Source: an uncultured Pseudomonadota bacterium (GTDB taxonomy: Bacteria > Pseudomonadota > Gammaproteobacteria > Steroidobacterales > Steroidobacteraceae). From it: a stretch of DNA of 64,000 bases. The stretch covers positions 1 through 64,000 of the forward strand of contig CAIYLH010000047.1 in the NCBI GenBank assembly GCA_903927005.1, in the 5' to 3' direction. This document shows positions 63,047 through 64,000 of this stretch, piece by piece. The position numbers were made by a program, and so were the translations under genes. Under the pieces are notes generated by a model. That model ran no database searches and was not told the DNA's origin. It saw only the letters and a list, made by a program, of their open reading frames with translations. Each line of letters starts with the position of its first letter. Position 1 is the first letter of the stretch.

Positions 63047-64000
63047 ATGAATTCCACCAAGATTTTCTACTCCCGCGTTGCGTTGGTAGTCTCAGGCGTC
63101 CTTGCGGCAGCAACCGCCGCTGCCGCCCCGGCGATCGATACCGGCCGGCTCGAAGAAGTCGTCGTCACGGCCCAGCGACGCGCCGAGTCGGCGCAGGACG
63201 TCGGCATCGCGCTGTCGGTGCTGTCGGTCGACAGCCTCAAGGACGCTGGCGTCGCGAACGTCAACGATCTGCAGAATGCCACGCCGAGCCTCGAGGTCGA
63301 GCCGGCGTTCGGCAGCGGCCAGCCTCAGTTCCGCCTGCGCGGCGTGGGCTTCATCGACTACACCTCAAACAACAGCTCGCCGGTCGGCGTCAGCGTCGAT
63401 GGTGTCGCGCTGCCGTTTCCGATCCAGACGCAGGGGCAGGTGTTCGACGTGAGCCGCATCGAAGTGCTGCGCGGCCCGCAGGGCACGCTCTATGGCCGCA
63501 ACACGACTGGCGGTGCGGTCAACTTCATTTCGAACCGGCCGACGCGCGAGTTGCATGCTGGCGCCGACGTCGAGTTCGGCTCCCATAATGCGCTGGTGAC
63601 CGAGGCCTTCCTGTCCGGTCCGCTCGGTGAGTCTCTCAGTGGCCGCATCGCGGTTGCCGCCGAACAGGGGGGTGCCTGGCAGCGCAATCGCGCCACCGGC
63701 GAGGAGCTGGGCGACAAGGACAAGCTCGCGGCCCGCGTTCAGCTGCTGTGGACGATCTCCGATGGCACGGACGTGCGGTTGTCGCTGCACTCCTCCAAGG
63801 ACAAGTCGGACGCCTACGGTCTGCAGCTGTTCTCGTCGTTCACGCCGGCGCCGACCGATGGCGAGGGCGTGCCGCTGTTCCCGAATCTTGCGGCAGACAC
63901 GAGCCCCTACGCGACCGGCTGGAGCCTTCGCCCGGCCTTCGCGCAGGCGGTCGGTATCTCGCCGAACTCCAAGCCCGGGGTCAACAACACCAATAACGGC
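63047..64000 (+). CDS. TonB-dependent outer-membrane receptor, N-terminal part (cut by window end)
   Basis: 318 codons open to the window end from ATG at 63047, preceded by CGGAG. A signal peptide (about residues 1-27, Ala-rich) is followed by RLEEVVVTAQRRAESAQDVG, the plug domain with QFRLRGVGFIDYTSNN, IEVLRGPQGTLYGRNTTGGA and VNFISNRPT, and the first barrel strands. It belongs to the same VTAQRR class as the receptor at 34254-36890, but the sequences are clearly different. Ligand unknown. Confidence 0.93.
   Translation, partial: MNSTKIFYSRVALVVSGVLAAATAAAAPAIDTGRLEEVVVTAQRRAESAQDVGIALSVLSVDSLKDAGVANVNDLQNATPSLEVEPAFGSGQPQFRLRGVGFIDYTSNNSSPVGVSVDGVALPFPIQTQGQVFDVSRIEVLRGPQGTLYGRNTTGGAVNFISNRPTRELHAGADVEFGSHNALVTEAFLSGPLGESLSGRIAVAAEQGGAWQRNRATGEELGDKDKLAARVQLLWTISDGTDVRLSLHSSKDKSDAYGLQLFSSFTPAPTDGEGVPLFPNLAADTSPYATGWSLRPAFAQAVGISPNSKPGVNNTNNG

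Noticed and set aside
1-64000. tRNA, rRNA and CRISPR arrays
   Set aside because: I read through the gaps between genes and saw no cloverleaf-like, rRNA-like or regularly spaced repeat sequence. Without a covariance search, a tRNA inside a short gap cannot be fully excluded.

Overview
The window is about 64 kb of GC-rich, tightly packed bacterial chromosome. Overlapping operons, TonB-dependent receptors of the 'VTAQRR' type, a split glycine decarboxylase (GcvPA/GcvPB), Lgt-ThyA, DgkA and RlmI suggest an aerobic gammaproteobacterium. A Nevskiales/Steroidobacterales-like lineage is possible, but no rRNA or other marker gene is present to settle this. No tRNA, rRNA, CRISPR array or intact insertion sequence was seen. 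The left edge carries the first 35 codons of what looks like an IS605 OrfB/TnpB-type gene.

Region 1 (0.4-18.9 kb) is a methylated-amine catabolic block. An MDR-type oxidoreductase is divergent from an XRE-cupin regulator. Two large FAD/GcvT-fused demethylating dehydrogenases of the dimethylglycine/sarcosine dehydrogenase family follow. On the minus strand lies an operon of a third such dehydrogenase, soxB-soxD-soxA-soxG (heterotetrameric sarcosine oxidase) and two PotF-like substrate-binding lipoproteins. A GlxA/GbdR-type AraC regulator is divergent from it across an 8-bp inverted repeat.

Region 2 (19-37 kb) holds an unusual corrinoid methyl-transfer operon: corrinoid protein, DUF1638, a small Virulence_fact-like protein, MetV-like and MetF-like proteins, an MtrH-like pterin methyltransferase and a RACo-like 2Fe-2S/ASKHA activator. 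A non-pyrrolysine MttB-family methyltransferase lies just beyond, on the opposite strand, after a sterol-desaturase-family gene. Next come an in-frame fusion of BetI (regulator) to BetB (betaine aldehyde dehydrogenase) that appears to start at CTG, choline dehydrogenase BetA, an NCS1 permease and a TonB receptor.

Region 3 (37-42 kb) is a tandem glycine riboswitch with a terminator, controlling gcvT-gcvH-gcvPA-gcvPB. Read together, regions 1-3 encode choline -> glycine betaine (BetA/BetB) -> dimethylglycine (probably MttB/corrinoid/MtrH, since no Rieske GbcAB pair is visible here) -> sarcosine -> glycine (FAD/GcvT dehydrogenases, SoxBDAG) -> CO2, NH3 and methylene-tetrahydrofolate (Gcv). The MetV/MetF pair would oxidise methyl-THF.

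Region 4 (42-64 kb) is mostly ordinary chromosome: dgkA, a PfkB kinase, a double HtrA-like protease, DUF72, Sua5/TsaC, an ornithine-decarboxylase-like enzyme, an M15 peptidase, a cytochrome c, a HIT-like protein, a YyaL-like protein, rlmI, a YdcF-like protein, lgt, thyA, a SET-domain protein with a histone-H1-like tail, and a 2OG-Fe(II) oxygenase. It ends with a MocR-regulated beta-alanine-type aminotransferase plus mmsA, and a TonB receptor cut by the window end.
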